6,597 nt of DNA from an uncultured Sulfuricurvum sp. (GTDB taxonomy: Bacteria; Campylobacterota; Campylobacteria; Campylobacterales; Sulfurimonadaceae), in contig NZ_CALDDG010000013.1 of NCBI RefSeq assembly GCF_937936435.1, positions 1-6,597 on the forward strand, written 5' to 3'. The position numbers and the translations under genes were made by a program. Under the pieces are notes generated by a model, which saw only the letters and a program-made list of their open reading frames with translations, was not told where the DNA came from and made no database searches. Shown piece by piece: positions 1-6,429 of the stretch. Each line of letters starts with the position of its first letter. Position 1 is the first letter of the stretch.

Positions 1-791
1 CCCTTTTCGACTTTGTTGGTGTGTGCGCCGATAACATATTCAACACCGCGTTCTGCAAACAAAGACTCGGCAAAAATACGTGAACTGACAACGTATCCGC
101 CCACTTTCATATGCAACCCGCCCATTCCGAAATCACCGAGGAATGATTCATTCGAAATCCATTTGATATCGGCCATATCGCGAAGACCCGCTTTGCGAAG
201 TTCGTGTTCGATATTGAAAATATATTCAAATGCCGCACCTTGGCACGTACACATACCGTGACCTGTACCGACGAGGAATTTTTGACGCTCCCCTTTGCGC
301 ATTTTATCCATACATTTTTTGAATTCATGTGCCGCATGATCCGCGTGGTCTGCCGTACATACCGATACGGTATGTTCACCCAATTGCGAACCTTCGCCCA
401 GACCCGGAGTCGCACCGAAGTTGAGTTTAGGACCGGTTGCATTGATCAAATAATCGAAGGTCACCTCTTCGCTTTGTCCCGCTTTTCCTTGTCCTGTAAA
501 TTCGATAGTTACGAAAGGTTTTGAGTTGCTTGCGCTCCCCTCAGGATTGATACTGACCGCTTTTGCCTGCTTGTAAGTGATACCTGCTTTTTCATAAACA
601 GGGGCAAGATCAAACGTTACCTCTTCTTTCGTCATTTCGCCGACGCCGACCCAAATGTTCGATGGAATCCAGTTCCATTTTGAGTTTGGGGTTACTACGA
701 CAACCTCATGTTCTTTACCGAGCCAATCTGCTGCAAACGTTGCCGCAGTATGTCCGGCGACACCGCCGCCGAGGACAACTAATCTCGCCAT
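1..791 (-). CDS. sqr: Sulfide:quinone oxidoreductase-like FAD flavoprotein (C-terminus beyond the window)
   Basis: Read from the ATG at 791, the frame stays open to the left edge and gives 263 residues of what is usually a protein of about 400-480 residues, so it is partial by position and not broken. Seen: an N-terminal Rossmann FAD-binding site (VVLGGGVAGHTAA, residues 5-17), the segment WNWIPSNIWVGVG (39-51), the second dinucleotide motif ending in NATGP (117-121), and a cysteine-bearing stretch with C145, C160 and a CTC pair at C181/C183 inside GTGHGMCTCQGAAFEY (175-190). Family knowledge: SQRs are peripheral membrane flavoproteins that oxidise sulfide to sulfur/polysulfide and reduce quinone, using redox cysteines near FAD. 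The sequence looks closest to the SQR types common in Campylobacterota and Chlorobi, but I cannot fix the type without the C-terminal cysteine and anchor. The start is supported by a strong AAGGAGAG ribosome site a few bases upstream. A flavocytochrome c-type sulfide dehydrogenase is the main alternative. Confidence 0.8.
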   Translation of the reverse strand, partial: MARLVVLGGGVAGHTAATFAADWLGKEHEVVVVTPNSKWNWIPSNIWVGVGEMTKEEVTFDLAPVYEKAGITYKQAKAVSINPEGSASNSKPFVTIEFTGQGKAGQSEEVTFDYLINATGPKLNFGATPGLGEGSQLGEHTVSVCTADHADHAAHEFKKCMDKMRKGERQKFLVGTGHGMCTCQGAAFEYIFNIEHELRKAGLRDMADIKWISNESFLGDFGMGGLHMKVGGYVVSSRIFAESLFAERGVEYVIGAHTNKVEK

Positions 792-823
792 ATTCTCTCC
801 TTCAATGAATTCTATAAAAGCTG

Positions 824-852
824 ATTATATTACTATAACATCACAATTGTAT
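824..852 (-). promoter_or_regulatory. Putative promoter of the SQR gene
   Basis: On the minus strand a perfect TATAAT lies at 824-829, about 33 bases ahead of the start codon. The hexamer 17 bases further upstream (847-852, ATACAA) is a poor -35 match, which is common in Campylobacterota, where the -10 box dominates. A direct repeat of TGTGAT, described separately, covers the -35 zone and could supply activator binding. The 792-928 gap shows no clear hairpin terminator for pepN, so readthrough from pepN into this gene is also possible. Inference only. Confidence 0.45.
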
Positions 853-856
853 CACA
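840..856 (-). repeat. TGTGAT direct repeat, 11 bp apart, over the SQR promoter
   Basis: Minus-strand TGTGAT occurs at 851-856 and again at 840-845, exactly 11 bp apart. An 8-bp palindrome ACAATTGT (843-850) overlaps the spacer. The repeat lies just upstream of the TATAAT at 824-829. Spacing of one helical turn puts both half-sites on the same DNA face, as with tandem sites of OmpR-type regulators. The hexamers are short and the region is AT-rich, so chance occurrence cannot be excluded. Confidence 0.35.
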
Positions 857-928
857 TCCTTAAAACAAACATGGTAATTTAGACTAAATATTTCATAAAA
901 GCGAACAATGTTACCTTTTTTCTCAGCC

Positions 929-3532
929 TCATTTTGCGTCTAAAATTTTAGAGACGATTTCAAACACATTATTTGAGATATTTTGGTGATTTTTAATCCG
1001 TTCGAGCTCACATCCCATCTGAGCTTTTTGTTCATGGGAAAGTTTCGGATAGTTTTTAAACGCTCCCGCAAGCCCTGATGCAATTTGAGGATTAATGGCG
1101 TCTATCTCTATCACCTTATCGGCGACGAATCGGAATCCTGCACCGCTTTTGTGATAAAACGCAACCGGATTGCGTGCAAAACTTCCGATCAATGAGCGGA
1201 CAAGATTCGGGACTTTGACATCATAGGCAGTATCATTTTGCAATGCAATAACGCGTTCCAGCGTCCCCTCTCTGCGCGATGAAGCGCAAACAGCGAAATA
1301 TTTGTTCATAACCAATGTCTGGTCTTTATAGCGATGATAAAAATCTTCCAGCGCCGCAGACGCATTTTGCGATGCATAGTTTTCCAGCAAATCAAGCGCG
1401 GCAAGCCGTTCCGTCATTGAGACCGATTCTTCATAATGGCGTACGCATATTTGTGAACCAAAATCTTCTCCCAAACTCATCAGTATTCCCAATAAACGGT
1501 TTTTTAACGCTCGTTTACCCATACTGATGCCGTCGATCGAACTGTTAGAAGGCTCGTATAATCTGCTGATTCCTTCTATCAATAGATCGGAATAAACTTC
1601 TGCCAATGTTTTTTTCAGCCTCTCTTGCGCATCGAAGATAGCTTGAACGTCGATCACTTTTTGACGCTGCATCAGTGTCGTGATGGTCGGAAGTTCCAAA
1701 AGCTGCGCTTTGAACATCGGATCGATGGTTTCATCCAAAAGAATAGCACCGTAACTTTTTACATACCCCTCATCGATGTGACCTGTACTCATGATCGATT
1801 CGAGCGTTTCGATACCGAAACGGTGCGCCGCTTCATAGCGTACAAAACCGTCTCGTTCATGCGCCATTAAAAACGGGTAATCGATCTCATCACATTCTAT
1901 AATGACGGGTGCACTGAAACCGCGATTGAGCGAAAGTTTAGGCTGCATAGGAATATCTTTGAACGTCATCACGTTTTCGTATTCGCTTAACCACAAAACG
2001 TCGTTGTGCAATACCAAAACATCCTGAGTGACGAGCGGATATTCACTTCCCTCAGGTGAAATCAACGCCATTCGAAACGGCATCGCATACGGAAGCTGTT
2101 CTTCGTCACGGGTATTTTTAGGGAGCTTTTGGACTATCTTCATCACCAATTCTGCTTTCTGATGCGAGTACTCGGTCGTAATCTGCAACACCGGTGTCCG
2201 TTCCTGAGAATACCACCGTTTGAACTGCGTCAAATCGACCGGGCTCTCCGACTCCATCGCCCATAAAAAATCATCCGTTCCGACGGCCGAACCGTCAAAC
2301 GTGTCGAAATAGAGATCAGTCGCCCGTCTAAACCGTTCACGCCCCAGCACCGTATACATCATACGGATCACTTCCGCCCCTTTTTCATAGACGGTTGCCG
2401 TATAAAAGTTATTGATTTCCATGTAGCTTTGCGGTTTGATCGGATGAGCCGTCGGTCCCGCATCTTCGACAAACTGACGTTCGCGCAAAGCTCGTACGTC
2501 ATCGAGTCTTTGAGTTCGTTCCGAGTTCATATCCGCACTGAAACACTGATCCCGAAAAACGGTCAACCCCTCTTTCAGCGTTAGTTCAAACCAATTTCGG
2601 CACGTGATACGGTTTCCCGTCCAGTTATGAAAATATTCGTGCGCGATAACGCTTTCGATACCCATAAAATCGCTATCGGTCGCCGTATCTTCATCAGCCA
2701 GAACATAGTGAGAATTAAAAATATTGAGCCCTTTGTTTTCCATTGCCCCCATATTAAAACTATCTACCGCCACAATGTTATAGACTTCTAGATCGTACTC
2801 TCGCCCATAGGTGATTTCATCCCATTCCATCGATTTTTTGAGCGAGCGCATCGCATGAAAGCATTTACTCTCGTTTCCCGGATCGCAATAAATCGCCAAA
2901 TCGATTTTTTTGCCGCTTAACGTGGTGTACGTATCACGAATCGATCCCAAATCCCCGGCCACTAGAGCGAACAGATAACACGGTTTCGGGATAGGGTCTT
3001 CCCATAGGGCCAGATGTTTGCCGTTATCCAATGTCGCGGTTCCGCGGAGATTCCCGTTACTCAGAATCACGGGACAGCGCTCTTTATTGGCAATAATCTT
3101 GGTCGTAAACAGACACATGACATCGGGACGATCGATAAAATAGGTGATTCGACGGAATCCTTCCGGTTCGTTTTGAGTACACCAGATGCCGCCGGAACGG
3201 TATAATCCTTCCAACGCCGTATTTTGATCCGGATAAATACGGTTGATGATCCGGATACGGGCGCTATCGCTATCCAGCGGAATAATCAACGCGTCATCCG
3301 TTTTTGTAACCATCTCTTCGCTGTAGAGCACATCATCGACCCAAAGCAATTCAAGGTCGAGCATCTCGCCGTCCAGCCGTAACTCTTTTGCCTCTGAATC
3401 ACACCGTACGATTTCCATGACGTTCTCTACGCGGGTGGAGCTCTCCTCGATAATGAATTCCAAAGTACAACTCTTGACCGTAAACGCGGGAGGGGCATAA
3501 TCTTTATAAAAAATGGTAATCGGCTCTTTCAT
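929..3532 (-). CDS. pepN: Aminopeptidase N (M1 family zinc metallopeptidase)
   Basis: This 867-residue protein matches the usual length of bacterial PepN (870 in E. coli) and looks complete. It removes N-terminal residues from peptides in the cytoplasm during late protein turnover. Seen: the exopeptidase motif GAMEN (262-266) preceded by M261, the zinc site HEYFH (298-302; H298, E299, H302), the third zinc ligand E321 in LTLKEGLTVF, the transition-state tyrosine Y382, and a substrate-amine glutamate at E122 in NEPEGFR. All sit one residue from their E. coli PepN counterparts, so activity is expected. Domains by family: N-terminal beta domain (about 1-190), thermolysin-like catalytic domain (about 191-440), small beta domain (about 441-545), helical C-terminal domain (to 867). 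There is no signal peptide. The ATG follows an AAGAGA ribosome site at normal spacing. The gene is divergent from the EAL/HDOD gene and is probably transcribed alone or with the downstream SQR gene. Confidence 0.97.
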   Translation of the reverse strand: MKEPITIFYKDYAPPAFTVKSCTLEFIIEESSTRVENVMEIVRCDSEAKELRLDGEMLDLELLWVDDVLYSEEMVTKTDDALIIPLDSDSARIRIINRIYPDQNTALEGLYRSGGIWCTQNEPEGFRRITYFIDRPDVMCLFTTKIIANKERCPVILSNGNLRGTATLDNGKHLALWEDPIPKPCYLFALVAGDLGSIRDTYTTLSGKKIDLAIYCDPGNESKCFHAMRSLKKSMEWDEITYGREYDLEVYNIVAVDSFNMGAMENKGLNIFNSHYVLADEDTATDSDFMGIESVIAHEYFHNWTGNRITCRNWFELTLKEGLTVFRDQCFSADMNSERTQRLDDVRALRERQFVEDAGPTAHPIKPQSYMEINNFYTATVYEKGAEVIRMMYTVLGRERFRRATDLYFDTFDGSAVGTDDFLWAMESESPVDLTQFKRWYSQERTPVLQITTEYSHQKAELVMKIVQKLPKNTRDEEQLPYAMPFRMALISPEGSEYPLVTQDVLVLHNDVLWLSEYENVMTFKDIPMQPKLSLNRGFSAPVIIECDEIDYPFLMAHERDGFVRYEAAHRFGIETLESIMSTGHIDEGYVKSYGAILLDETIDPMFKAQLLELPTITTLMQRQKVIDVQAIFDAQERLKKTLAEVYSDLLIEGISRLYEPSNSSIDGISMGKRALKNRLLGILMSLGEDFGSQICVRHYEESVSMTERLAALDLLENYASQNASAALEDFYHRYKDQTLVMNKYFAVCASSRREGTLERVIALQNDTAYDVKVPNLVRSLIGSFARNPVAFYHKSGAGFRFVADKVIEIDAINPQIASGLAGAFKNYPKLSHEQKAQMGCELERIKNHQNISNNVFEIVSKILDAK

Positions 3533-3571
3533 TTTTTCATCTCTTTTAAACTATTGATTTTTGAAATAATA
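3533..3571 (-). promoter_or_regulatory. Putative pepN promoter and ribosome site
   Basis: Minus-strand TATTAT at 3566-3571 is the best -10 candidate and would give a leader of roughly 25-30 bases. No convincing -35 is visible. A purine-rich AAGAGA sits about 8 bases before the ATG. The box overlaps the -35 hexamer of the divergent promoter, so the two transcripts could compete for polymerase. Weak, inferred call. Confidence 0.3.
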
Positions 3572-3589
3572 CTCAAATTACGCTACACT
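3561..3589 (+). promoter_or_regulatory. Sigma70-type promoter of the EAL/HDOD gene
   Basis: TTGAAA (3561-3566) and TACACT (3584-3589) are separated by exactly 17 bases and match the vegetative consensus at five and four of six positions. Transcription would begin near 3595-3597, leaving a leader of only about 20 bases before the ATG at 3617. That leader has no recognisable Shine-Dalgarno sequence. It is the best-formed -35/-10 pair in the window. Confidence 0.55.
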
Positions 3590-3616
3590 TAATAATCCAA
3601 ACACAAAGTCACATTG

Positions 3617-4807
3617 ATGCACAACGACCTCTATCTTGCCCGCCAACCGATTTTAGACCGTTCTGAACATATTATCGGGTATGAGTTTTTTTACCGTGAC
3701 ACCTATGGCGAGTGTACGATTGACGACCCTAGGCATGCTACGGCTTCGGTGTTAGTCAACCTCTTAAACCAAATAGGTTCGGACTCAGCATTTGGGGAAA
3801 GCTACGCGTTCATCAACACCGACGGCCCGCTGCTCCTGACCGATATCCTCCGCACTCTCCCCAAAGAAAAATTTGTTTTCGAGATATCCGCATCGGCAAA
3901 AGTTAATGCCAGAATTCATGAAGCCATACGCTATTACCACTCACTGGGTTACCGTTTTGCACTGGATAATGCATCTTTCAATCCACATTACATCGAGGCA
4001 TTCGGACCGATTTTTCCTTTTATCGAATTTGCGAAGTTTGACGTTACCCAAACCGATATTGAACAATTTGCTCTTGCACCCAATCCTTATGGCCGAATGC
4101 GCTTGATTGCCCAAAAAGTCGAATTTTACGAAATGGTGGAAGAGTATGAGAAAATCGGTTTTGAATTTTTTCAGGGATTTTATTTCGCCCATGCCCACCT
4201 AATCACCAAACGGCGTATCGATCCTCAATATACCGATGTCATCGCCCTTTTTTCACTGCTGCAAAACGATGCACCTATCGAAGAGGTATGCGATTCGTTC
4301 AAAGAGCAGACCATTTTGTCGCTTCAGCTGATTCAGTTCCTCCGTTCAGTCTATCCGGAACATATCGAAGGGGCCTTATCCATACGGGAGATGCTGGAAC
4401 GTTTCGGCAAAAATGCGCTCATGCAATGGCTCATGCTGATTATCTATTCAAAGTCGGGGACCAAAGCGATCGACGAACAAAACCCTCATGCGGTTTTCGC
4501 ACAAAATCGTATCAAAAGGATGGATACTTTGCTCCGCAAAGTGCTCCCCGAAGCGAGCGAACAGCAATCGCAGCAAATCTATATGATCGCGACCCTTTCA
4601 TTGCTTGAAGGGCTTATGAACGTTCCCTTGGAGAGCTTGTTGCAAACGCTGCACCCCTCTCCTGAAATCGAAGACGCCCTTATCGCCCATAGCGGAATGT
4701 TAGGACGGATTTATGCCGCGACATTGAATTTGGAAAAGGGGAATATAAACGGAGCCGCTATATTATTGAAATCCTACGGGATTACTCCCGAAGATATCAG
4801 CTCATAG
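3617..4807 (+). CDS. EAL (degenerate) plus HDOD domain signalling protein, YuxH family
   Basis: The 396-residue product begins with the signature of EAL-HDOD proteins, LARQPILDR (7-15) then GYEFFYR (21-27), where the canonical EAL is replaced by EFF. Other EAL landmarks are partly kept: N67 (FINTD), E89 (FEIS), D117, K140-F-D142, E169 (QKVE) and Q186 (FFQGFYF). The metal/loop-6 motif DDFGTG is changed to DNASFN (117-122), with the second Asp now Asn. The C-terminal half (about 205-396) is helical and fits an HDOD domain, an HD-like fold without the HD metal residues. No membrane segment or signal peptide is seen, so it is cytoplasmic. Family knowledge: such proteins influence motility and c-di-GMP signalling, some with phosphodiesterase activity; here activity is doubtful. 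An in-frame TTG at 3614 directly precedes the ATG and either could start it; I prefer ATG. The stop lies inside the convergent chemotaxis gene. Confidence 0.85.
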   Translation: MHNDLYLARQPILDRSEHIIGYEFFYRDTYGECTIDDPRHATASVLVNLLNQIGSDSAFGESYAFINTDGPLLLTDILRTLPKEKFVFEISASAKVNARIHEAIRYYHSLGYRFALDNASFNPHYIEAFGPIFPFIEFAKFDVTQTDIEQFALAPNPYGRMRLIAQKVEFYEMVEEYEKIGFEFFQGFYFAHAHLITKRRIDPQYTDVIALFSLLQNDAPIEEVCDSFKEQTILSLQLIQFLRSVYPEHIEGALSIREMLERFGKNALMQWLMLIIYSKSGTKAIDEQNPHAVFAQNRIKRMDTLLRKVLPEASEQQSQQIYMIATLSLLEGLMNVPLESLLQTLHPSPEIEDALIAHSGMLGRIYAATLNLEKGNINGAAILLKSYGITPEDISS

Positions 4808-5906
4808 CATTCATTGACGTCAGTAGTTCATCCATTTTTTGGTCGACGGTGCCGATATAATGGGTCAAATCCATCATTTCATCCATATTTTGGTTCAACG
4901 ATTCGCTGTTATCGCTGATTGCCTGAATCAAGACATTGATCGTTGCCGATATTTCGGAAAGACTTTTTTGTGTCCGCTCCGCCAATTTACGCACTTCATC
5001 CGCGACGACGGCAAATCCACGACCGTGTTCTCCTGCTCGCGCCGCCTCGATAGCGGCATTGAGCGCCAATAGATTGGTTTGATCGGCGATATCGCCGATT
5101 GTCACCAAAATCTCTTTGGTTTCGCGTGCATTGCCGGCCAATGACTGAAGGTTACCTGAGAGTTCATGCTCTTTTCCGGCAACGGTTGCGATGCGGTCAA
5201 CGGTGGTATTGATCATGTTGTTCAATTCGACAAATTTTGTCGAACGAAGTTCTTCGATAGTTGCCTTGAGTTGCTGAGTATTATTATCCAATACCAGCTT
5301 AGCCTCGTTATTCTGTGCTTCCATCGACTGCAATGCGGCACCGAGTTCATTGATCTTTGTAAGCGTCAAGCCCATCTTTCCTTCGACCTTGACATCGGCA
5401 CGGGTCGAAAATTTTCCTTCGCTTAACGCTTCCAATACGTGGATAGCACAATCCAGACTCGATTCCGTACTGTCAAGCATCGAATTCATCGTTTTACGCA
5501 ATAAATGAACATGCGGGGTGATCGAATCGCTTGTAATACGACAGGCATAATGCCCTTGACGCACTTTGTCCGCCAGCAATACCATCTCTCCGGCGACTTT
5601 GGTGTCCTGCAATAATATCTCTTCATGCGCTTTTGCCAGGGTATTGAGTTTTTCCTCAATACTTCCCGACTTTGCATCCAATAAAGATAATCGGTTACGT
5701 TTAAATTGGATCAGATGCAAGAAATCATCCAATTGTTTACCCATCTGCCCGTCATCGGTATTGGACATACCGATCAATCCTATAGATACAGCCGAAAGAA
5801 CGACAAGCGCTCCGACTAATATTCCGACACTTTGGGCAAGTATGCCGATAAGAATACCGACCGCCCCCAAAACGATGATTACAGTTATTTTAATTGTATT
5901 GTTCAT
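4797..5906 (-). CDS. Methyl-accepting chemotaxis protein lacking a sensor domain (CetA-like)
   Basis: The 369-residue protein starts with a hydrophobic stretch (about 5-47) that forms two membrane helices joined by a few residues (near AQSV, 24-27), so it has no periplasmic ligand domain. Two HAMP-like linker segments follow (about 105-150 and 155-195, with the repeated L-x(3)-G-x-[FY] pattern), then a coiled coil. The signalling tip has the MCP core: DQTNLLALNAAIEAARAGE (275-293), then GRGFAVVADEVRKLAERT (295-312). The C-terminal arm after the tip is only about 75 residues, shorter than in E. coli receptors, and no CheR-binding pentapeptide is present. Family knowledge: this core controls the CheA kinase through CheW. 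The PAS gene lies immediately upstream (restored stop to ATG, 8 bases), and a hairpin anchor without an external domain is the Aer layout. I therefore infer that it takes its input from that PAS protein, as Campylobacter CetA does from CetB. Start: ATG at 5906 preceded by AGGATCAGG. The 3' end overlaps the convergent gene. Confidence 0.9.
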   Translation of the reverse strand: MNNTIKITVIIVLGAVGILIGILAQSVGILVGALVVLSAVSIGLIGMSNTDDGQMGKQLDDFLHLIQFKRNRLSLLDAKSGSIEEKLNTLAKAHEEILLQDTKVAGEMVLLADKVRQGHYACRITSDSITPHVHLLRKTMNSMLDSTESSLDCAIHVLEALSEGKFSTRADVKVEGKMGLTLTKINELGAALQSMEAQNNEAKLVLDNNTQQLKATIEELRSTKFVELNNMINTTVDRIATVAGKEHELSGNLQSLAGNARETKEILVTIGDIADQTNLLALNAAIEAARAGEHGRGFAVVADEVRKLAERTQKSLSEISATINVLIQAISDNSESLNQNMDEMMDLTHYIGTVDQKMDELLTSMNAMS

Positions 5907-5914
5907 GCCTGATC

Positions 5915-6010
5915 CTATACCATCGTTTTATATAAACGTTCGGCTTCGGCAATCTCTTCAGACGAAGCTTTACGGCGACACGACATATAACCGATCTCAT
6001 TATTTCCGTA
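5915..6010 (-). pseudogene. Out-of-frame C-terminal tail of the PAS protein
   Basis: In the frame one base off the 6000-6299 reading frame, the minus strand encodes NNEIGYMSCRRKAS, then EEIAEAERLYKTMV and a TAG stop at 5915-5917. This is the conserved end of Aer-type PAS domains; E. coli Aer has GYMSIRTRA, then EEIAAVEPLYKAL. Removing one base, for example one of the paired A residues at 6010/6011 on the plus strand, restores one 127-residue protein with the same spacing as Aer between VFP/AVP and GYMS. The restored stop lies 8 bases before the chemotaxis start, normal operon spacing. This tail has no start of its own and I do not regard it as a separate gene. Confidence 0.8.
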
Positions 6011-6299
6011 ACATATTCGGAAAAACCATCGCATAAACCCAATAAAAACCACCGTTCTTTGTGGCGTTTTTTACATACCCCGTCCATATTTTTCCGCTTT
6101 TTACCGTATCCCATAAATCTTTGAACGCCGCTTTAGGCATATCGGGATGGCGGACAATATTATGCTGTTTGCCGACTAACTCTTCTAACGTGTAGCCGGC
6201 AATTTTGCAGAAATCTTCATTGGCAAAAAGGATTTTTCCCTTTTCGTCCGTCTGCGATACCAAGAAATCGGTATCTTTCAGTATTTGCTCACTCCCCAT
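6000..6299 (-). CDS. Aer/CetB-like PAS protein, truncated by a frameshift
   Basis: The open frame gives 99 residues that are almost entirely one PAS domain. The motif HNIVRHPDMP (46-55) followed by KAAFKDLW (56-63) and KNGGFYWVYA (81-90) closely matches the FAD-binding PAS of E. coli Aer. R50, H51, D53, W63 and W72 correspond to Aer residues R57, H58, D60, W70 and W79 at a constant offset. Such domains sense redox or respiratory state through FAD and pass the signal to a chemotaxis receptor. The frame stops at TAA (6000-6002) before the last PAS strand, yet that strand is encoded just downstream in another frame. Intact, the protein would have 127 residues and no membrane segment. It heads a probable two-gene operon with the chemotaxis protein at 5906. 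The start ATG at 6299 has AGGA nine bases upstream. It is either a pseudogene, a sequencing error, or a frameshifted gene. Confidence 0.85.
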   Translation of the reverse strand: MGSEQILKDTDFLVSQTDEKGKILFANEDFCKIAGYTLEELVGKQHNIVRHPDMPKAAFKDLWDTVKSGKIWTGYVKNATKNGGFYWVYAMVFPNMLRK

Positions 6300-6379
6300 C
6301 TCTATGCATCCTAATTGTGATTAATTTATTATATTGCATAAAACGTGCGAATGACTCCAATTAAGACAATTCCATCCTG

Positions 6380-6412
6380 ATTATAATAAAATTATAATTA
6401 TTTTTGTGTCAA
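6380..6412 (-). promoter_or_regulatory. Putative promoter of the PAS/chemotaxis operon
   Basis: On the minus strand a perfect TTGACA (6407-6412) is followed by two perfect TATAAT boxes, at 6391-6396 and 6380-6385. Spacers are 10 and 21 bases, neither the ideal 17, so the exact pairing is uncertain. The 6380-6385 box, acting mainly as a -10, would give a leader of about 75 bases. The 6300-6379 leader is AT-rich and shows no recognisable riboswitch. The TTGACA lies within the palindrome at 6401-6427, so a bound protein would block it. Confidence 0.45.
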
Positions 6413-6427
6413 AAAGTGACACAAAAA
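6401..6427. repeat. Perfect 27-bp palindrome (11-bp arms, 5-base centre), probable operator
   Basis: TTTTTGTGTCA (6401-6411) and TGACACAAAAA (6417-6427) are perfect inverted copies around AAAAG. It begins three bases after the stop of the upstream gene (6430-6432, minus) and overlaps the TTGACA of the putative PAS-operon promoter. The order T-run, stem, A-run is opposite to that of a Rho-independent terminator on either strand, because the T and A runs pair with each other. I therefore favour an operator for a dimeric regulator. A transcript-end hairpin remains possible. I cannot assign the regulator family. Confidence 0.6.
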
Positions 6428-6429
6428 GT

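Noticed and set aside
204..524. Plus-strand open frame of 106 codons over the SQR gene, with neighbours at 13-261 and 655-882
   Set aside because: They lie antisense to a frame with clear flavoprotein motifs and show no recognisable domain or ribosome site.
900..928. Hairpin terminator after pepN
   Set aside because: Only a very short imperfect pairing around AACATTGTT is visible, with too small a loop to be convincing.
3873..4608. Alternative plus-strand frames (3873-4106, 4288-4608) and a minus frame (3941-4198) inside the EAL-HDOD gene
   Set aside because: The EAL-HDOD frame is continuous and conserved through this stretch; these are out-of-frame shadows.
5566..6036. 156-codon plus-strand open frame across the chemotaxis gene start
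   Set aside because: It is antisense to the membrane hairpin and the PAS tail; the hydrophobic coding strand explains it.
5890..6114. 74-codon minus-strand open frame spanning the PAS/MCP junction
   Set aside because: It is the third frame, matching neither the PAS body nor its conserved tail, and is rich in basic residues typical of a shadow frame.
5906..6299. Ancestral single-chain Aer broken by a stop between PAS and MCP
   Set aside because: The restored PAS frame ends with a natural stop at 5915-5917, and the MCP has its own ATG and ribosome site, as in split CetB/CetA systems; only the internal PAS frameshift looks abnormal.
6401..6427. Palindrome as a Rho-independent terminator
   Set aside because: On both strands the order is T-run, stem, A-run, so no U-tract follows the hairpin; the GC content of the stem is also low.
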